A stretch of 18,578 bases of DNA from Pseudomonadota bacterium (GTDB lineage Bacteria > Desulfobacterota > Anaeroferrophillalia > Anaeroferrophillales > Tharpellaceae): positions 1-18,578 of the forward strand of contig WFRT01000343.1 in the NCBI GenBank assembly GCA_015486445.1. Direction: 5' to 3'. How positions within the stretch are numbered: position 1 is the first letter of the stretch; every line of letters begins with the position of its first letter. The translations under genes were made by a program, and so were the position numbers. Shown here piece by piece: positions 14,860-18,578 of this stretch. The notes below the pieces were generated by a model. That model saw nothing but the letters and a program-made list of their open reading frames with translations, was not told where the DNA came from and did no database searches.

Positions 14860-15549
14860 CTATCTATCAGGCTCGGCCGACCGGGTTTCCTGGAGATGGC
14901 CGCTGCTTATGTAAAGGGTCCGGTCCATGTACGCGGCCAGCCGCCGGCTGTGGGTGACCAGCAGCAGGGTGGTGTTGAACTGCCGGTTGCATTCGAGCAG
15001 CAGGTCGATAATTTCCAGGCTGGTGGCATCATCGAGGTTGCCGGTCGGTTCATCGGCCAGAACCGCCTTGGGCCGCATGACCAGGGCCCGGGCCAGGGCC
15101 ACCCGCTGCTGTTCACCCCCGGAAAGCTGGCCGGGCTTGTGCTTGAGCCGGTTTTTCAGTCCGACCCGCTCGAGCAGGTCGAGGGCTTGCCGCCGGGCTT
15201 CCCGGTGGGGGACGCCGCCGATCAGGGGCGGAGCCATGACATTTTCCAGGGCGCTGAACTCCGGCAGCAGGTGGTGAAACTGGAAAACAAAGCCGATGCT
15301 GGCGTTGCGCCAGTGGGCCAGGTCAGCTTCACTGCGGGTGAAAATATCTTCTCCACCGTAGGTAATCCGTCCGCCGGTCGGTTTGTCCAGGGCACCGATG
15401 ATATGCAGCAAGGTGCTCTTGCCGGCACCCGATTCGCCGCAGATAGCGATTCTCTCCCCGGGTTCGATGCGGAAATCGATGCCTTTCAGCACCGGGATCT
15501 CCTGGCCTTCCAGGAAAAAGCTCTTTTTCAGGCCGTCCGCCTTGATCAT
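14860..15549 (-). CDS. lolD: Lipoprotein-releasing ABC transporter ATPase LolD
   Basis: ATPase of the Lol system that powers release of lipoproteins from the inner membrane to LolA. The protein has 229 residues, the usual size. Walker A GESGAGKST (38-46), Q-loop Gln90 within FVFQFHHLLPEFSALENV (the LolD-type motif), signature LSGGEQQR (142-149), Walker B VLADEPTG (163-170) and the H-loop His200 are all intact. The Q-loop neighbourhood and the adjoining permease gene separate it from MacB/FtsE relatives. The start is preceded by a run of G residues only. The 82-bp gap before it (15550-15631) shows no obvious structure. Confidence 0.95.
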   Translation of the reverse strand: MIKADGLKKSFFLEGQEIPVLKGIDFRIEPGERIAICGESGAGKSTLLHIIGALDKPTGGRITYGGEDIFTRSEADLAHWRNASIGFVFQFHHLLPEFSALENVMAPPLIGGVPHREARRQALDLLERVGLKNRLKHKPGQLSGGEQQRVALARALVMRPKAVLADEPTGNLDDATSLEIIDLLLECNRQFNTTLLLVTHSRRLAAYMDRTLYISSGHLQETRSAEPDR

Positions 15550-15631
15550 GGCCGCCCCCCGTTAAGATGGCGGGCCTGGTCGCCGGTTTGGGGCCGGGCC
15601 GGTAATTTCCCAAGGTATGGCATGGCCTTTC

Positions 15632-16867
15632 TCATTCGTAGCGCAGGGCTTCCGCCGGCAGCAGGCGGGAAGCGTTGTAAGAGGGATAGATGGTGGCGAC
15701 GAAAGAGAGCAGCAGGGAGAGCAGGGCGGTGGCGGCAATATGTACCAGCTGCAGGTCGACCGGCAGCGCGGTTTCGAAGTAGTAGACATCGCCCGGCAGG
15801 GTGATGAAGTTGTAGCGCTTGAGAAGTTCGCAGATGAGCACCGAACCGGCCAGCCCGCAGGCGGTGCCGATAAAGCCGATAATCATGCCCTCCCAGATGA
15901 AGATCCGCATTATCCTGAAGGAAGGAAGGCCCATGGTTTTCAGAATGGCGATTTCCCGGTGCTTCTCCATGACCACCATGATCAGGGTTGAAATGATATT
16001 GAAGGCGGCCACCATGATGATCAGGGCCAGGATGATGAACATGGTCGTGCGCTCCAGCTTGAGCGCCGCAAAGAGATTGTGATTCATGCTGATCCAGTCG
16101 CGGGCCCAGTAGGGGTAGGAGAGGGCCTCGCGGATCTTTTCGGCGATTTTTCCGGCCTCGTAGATCCTGTCGACCTCGACCGCGATGCCCGAAACCCGGC
16201 CCGGCAGGGAAAAGAATTTCTGGGCCGCTTTCAGGGTCGTGTAGGCGAGGGCCGAATCATACTGGTACATGCCGGAGGTGAAAATGCCGACGATCGTAAA
16301 GCGCTGCATTCTCGGCACCAGCCCCAGCGGAGTCGGGGAGCCGCCCGGTGAAACCAGGCGGATCTGCGAGCCCACCCGGACGCCCAGATTGCGGGCCAGT
16401 TCACTGCCCAGGATGATTTCCGGTACCGGGGCGTTGGAAGCGGCCTCGGGCGGCGAGAAGTAGCCTCCCTCGACCATCATTTTTTTAAGTTTGCGGCGCA
16501 GGGGATCATGGAGCCGGTCGATGCCGCGGATGCCGGCCCCGCTGACCATGCGGCCATGGGTCAGCATCGCCTGGCTCATGATGAAAGGGGCCGCGCCGGT
16601 TACCCCCTTCTGGGAGGTGATGACTTTTGTCACCCGCCGGTAGTCGCTGATCGGGCCGCCGTATTTCATGACCATGATGTGGGCGGTATTGCCGAGGATC
16701 TTCTTTTTCAGTTCCTTTTCAAAGCCGCTCATGACCGCGATAACCACGATCAGGGCCATGACGCCAAGGGCGATGCCGGCCACCGAGATCATGGAGATCA
16801 GTGAAATAAACAGCTGTTTGCGGCGCCCCAGCAGGTGACGTAAAGCAACAAATAGTTCGAAACGCAA
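15632..16867 (-). CDS. lolC: Lipoprotein-releasing ABC transporter permease LolC/LolE-type
   Basis: Inner-membrane permease partner of LolD, 411 residues. Helix 1 is at about 20-46, followed by a large periplasmic domain (about 48-270), then helices at about 275-300, 323-348 and 373-395. HREIAILKTMG (303-313) is the conserved cytoplasmic coupling segment that contacts the ATPase. The start is TTG at 16865-16867, giving the typical opening RFELFVALRHLL, with CGAGG about ten bases upstream. Only one permease gene is present, so it may act as a homodimer or pair with a second copy elsewhere. LolC and LolE cannot be told apart from sequence alone. It lies 24 bases after lysS. Confidence 0.92.
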   Translation of the reverse strand: MRFELFVALRHLLGRRKQLFISLISMISVAGIALGVMALIVVIAVMSGFEKELKKKILGNTAHIMVMKYGGPISDYRRVTKVITSQKGVTGAAPFIMSQAMLTHGRMVSGAGIRGIDRLHDPLRRKLKKMMVEGGYFSPPEAASNAPVPEIILGSELARNLGVRVGSQIRLVSPGGSPTPLGLVPRMQRFTIVGIFTSGMYQYDSALAYTTLKAAQKFFSLPGRVSGIAVEVDRIYEAGKIAEKIREALSYPYWARDWISMNHNLFAALKLERTTMFIILALIIMVAAFNIISTLIMVVMEKHREIAILKTMGLPSFRIMRIFIWEGMIIGFIGTACGLAGSVLICELLKRYNFITLPGDVYYFETALPVDLQLVHIAATALLSLLLSFVATIYPSYNASRLLPAEALRYE

Positions 16868-16891
16868 GATTTTAAGCCTCGGATGATTGCT

Positions 16892-18397
16892 TTACGATTG
16901 TTCCGGCTTCAGCAGGGGAAAGAGAATGACGTCGCGGATCGAAGAGGAGTCGGTAAACAGCATGACCAGCCGGTCGATGCCGATGCCTTCCCCGGCCGTT
17001 GGCGGCATGCCGTATTCGAGAGCCCTGAGATAATCACTGTCGTACTGGTGGGCTTCCTGGTCGCCGGCGGCCTTTTCCTTGAGCTGCTGTTCAAAACGCT
17101 CGCGCTGGTCGAGCGGGTCGTTGAGCTCGGAGAAGGCGTTGGCCATCTCCCGGCCGGCGATGAACAGTTCAAAGCGGTCGGTGACGTCGGGATTGGCGTC
17201 GTTGCGGCGGGAGAGCGGGGAAACGGTGACCGGGTAGTCGGTGATGAAAGTCGGCTGGATAAGCTGGTCTTCGACCTTTTCGTCAAAGATGTGCATCAGG
17301 CATTTACCATGCACCTCCCGGTCCCGGGGGGAGATTTCCAGGCCCAGGTTGTCGATGACCTTGAGAGTCGAATCCAGGTCCTTGATGTCGTCGGCCTTGA
17401 TGCCGGTGTATTTTTCAATCGCTTCGATTACGGTAAAGTGGTCCCAGGGCGGGGTGAAGTTGATGGTTTGCCCCTGGTAGGTGATGCTTTCCGAATCGTA
17501 GAGCTGCCGGCTGATGGCTAAGAACAGCTCCTCGGTCAGCCCCATCAGGTCGAGATAGGTCGCGTAGGCCTGGTAGAATTCGATCATCGTAAATTCCGGG
17601 TTGTGCTTGATCGAAATGCCTTCGTTGCGAAAGTTGCGGTTGATTTCAAAAACCCTCTCAAAACCCCCGACCACCAGCCGTTTGAGATAGAGTTCCGGGG
17701 CGATGCGCAGGTAGAGGTCGATGTCCAGGGCGTTGTGGTGGGTGATGAAGGGCCGGGCCGCGGCGCCGCCGGCCACCGGCTGCATCATCGGGGTCTCGAC
17801 TTCGAGGAATTCTCTGTCGGTAAAGAATTTTCGGATGATGTCGATGATCCTGGTTCTCTTGATGAAGGTCTCCCGGACTTCGGGATTGACGATCAGGTCG
17901 ACATAGCGCTGCCGGTAGCGGGTTTCGATATCCTTGAGGCCGTGCCATTTTTCCGGCAGCGGGCGCAGGGATTTGGTCAGGAGGCTGAGTTCGCTGACCA
18001 GCACCGTGACCTCGCCGGTCCGGGTCTTGAATATCGTACCGGCCGTCCCGATGGTATCGCCGATGTCGAACAGTTTGAAAAGCTTGAAAGCCTCGTCCCC
18101 GACCTTGTCCCGGCGGATGTAGACCTGGATTTTGCCGGTGCGGTCCTGGAGGTGGGCGAAGGCGGCCTTGCCGAAAAGCCTCAAGGAAACCAGGCGGCCG
18201 GCCACTCGGACCGGGGTCGGGTTGGCTTCCAGGGCGGCGGGCTCGCTGGCGGCGAAATCATCGATGATTTCAGCCGCCGTGGTTGAGGGGGTAAAATTGT
18301 TGGCATAAGGGTTTATGCCCATCTCGCGCAGCTGTTCCAGCTTTTTCAGCCGCTGCTGACGCAGGCTGTTGTCGGTTTCTTTATTCATGTCACTCAT
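16892..18397 (-). CDS. lysS: Lysyl-tRNA synthetase, class II
   Basis: Charges tRNA-Lys with lysine in the cytoplasm. The 501 residues are full length. The N-terminal OB-fold anticodon-binding domain covers about 63-145 (VRVAGRLVSLRLFGKAAFAH). The class II catalytic core has motif 1 with Pro203 (FLEVETPMM), motif 2 FRNEGISIKHNPEFTMIE (256-273) and motif 3 GIGIDRLVML (471-480). All conserved residues are present. No Shine-Dalgarno precedes ATG 18397; an ATG three codons later (18388) is no better. It is the first gene of the outer-membrane biogenesis operon, a placement I recall from other Desulfobacterota. Its upstream region is occupied by a dispersed repeat. Confidence 0.97.
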   Translation of the reverse strand: MSDMNKETDNSLRQQRLKKLEQLREMGINPYANNFTPSTTAAEIIDDFAASEPAALEANPTPVRVAGRLVSLRLFGKAAFAHLQDRTGKIQVYIRRDKVGDEAFKLFKLFDIGDTIGTAGTIFKTRTGEVTVLVSELSLLTKSLRPLPEKWHGLKDIETRYRQRYVDLIVNPEVRETFIKRTRIIDIIRKFFTDREFLEVETPMMQPVAGGAAARPFITHHNALDIDLYLRIAPELYLKRLVVGGFERVFEINRNFRNEGISIKHNPEFTMIEFYQAYATYLDLMGLTEELFLAISRQLYDSESITYQGQTINFTPPWDHFTVIEAIEKYTGIKADDIKDLDSTLKVIDNLGLEISPRDREVHGKCLMHIFDEKVEDQLIQPTFITDYPVTVSPLSRRNDANPDVTDRFELFIAGREMANAFSELNDPLDQRERFEQQLKEKAAGDQEAHQYDSDYLRALEYGMPPTAGEGIGIDRLVMLFTDSSSIRDVILFPLLKPEQS

Positions 18398-18425
18398 GGC
18401 GAATTGTTTTGTTGAATTCTAAAGG

Positions 18426-18578
18426 TTGATAAACTCGTAAAAAGTCAAAATATTCGATGGCTAAGTAAAAAGCTTCATATGCAAGGCGCCCGAAACCTGA
18501 GGAATGAGGCGTACATACAGTACGCCGCAGTGACGAAGGTTGCACCCCAAGGGCACTTCCTCGCTGCGCTCACGGCGA
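18426..18578. repeat. Dispersed intergenic repeat (MITE/REP-like), truncated by window edge
   Basis: Non-coding sequence upstream of lysS that runs to the window edge. It begins near TTGATAAACTCGTAAAAAGT (18426-18445) and contains the hairpin GGCGTAC (18508-18514)/GTACGCC (18520-18526) with a 5-base loop. The hairpin is flanked by AACCT (18494-18498) and AGGTT (18537-18541), which can extend the pairing across an interior loop. The layout resembles, from memory, intergenic repeats common in Desulfobacterota genomes that start with a GTAAAAAGTC-like end and finish with its inverted copy (GACTTTTTAC). The far end is not in the window, so the terminal inverted repeat cannot be seen. No reading frame is evident. 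Confidence 0.55.

Overview
This is a GC-rich chromosomal window from a Gram-negative, LPS-making bacterium. I think it is most likely a member of the Desulfobacterota (the former Deltaproteobacteria). That placement is inferred from three things: the order lysS-lolC-lolD-bamA-skp-fabZ-lpxA-oxidoreductase-lpxB-msbA, a probable futalosine (menaquinone) pathway gene, and a dispersed repeat at the right edge that resembles one I remember from such genomes. No rRNA gene or other firm taxonomic marker is present.

Left part (1-3968). The 3' end of gpsA overlaps or abuts dapB on the + strand. A LysR-type regulator on the - strand meets dapB tail to tail, with a 7-base overlap. Divergent from the regulator, after a 185-bp intergenic region with competing hairpins, lie a PAS plus degenerate-GGDEF protein and, four bases later, a probable futalosine hydrolase (mqnB). 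A tRNA-Arg(CCG) with encoded CCA follows, and then a strong 12-bp terminator hairpin.

Middle (4010-6755). ftsH, the membrane AAA+ zinc protease, is on the - strand. Divergent from it is an unrecognised two-helix membrane protein with a coiled coil. Its terminator is probably bidirectional and also serves the operon arriving from the right.

Right part (6755-18397). Ten tightly packed - strand genes form one probable operon: lysS, lolC/E, lolD, bamA, skp, fabZ, lpxA, a Gfo/Idh oxidoreductase, lpxB and msbA. It joins lipoprotein release (LolCD), outer-membrane protein assembly (BamA, Skp), early lipid A synthesis (FabZ, LpxA, LpxB) and lipid A flipping (MsbA), so it is an outer-membrane biogenesis unit. 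Two points stand out. lpxD is missing from its usual place between skp and fabZ. The oxidoreductase sits exactly where, in Acidithiobacillus, gnnA/gnnB make the diamino-sugar lipid A precursor, but no gnnB aminotransferase is visible here. The window ends in the dispersed repeat upstream of lysS.

Most genes are conserved housekeeping genes. I see no CRISPR array, prophage, insertion sequence or obvious defence system. The most interesting leads are the catalytically dead GGDEF protein that keeps an RxxD c-di-GMP-binding motif, the GnnA-like gene in the lipid A operon, the deviant DapB signature, and the repeat upstream of lysS. No gene-free stretch exceeds 300 bases.
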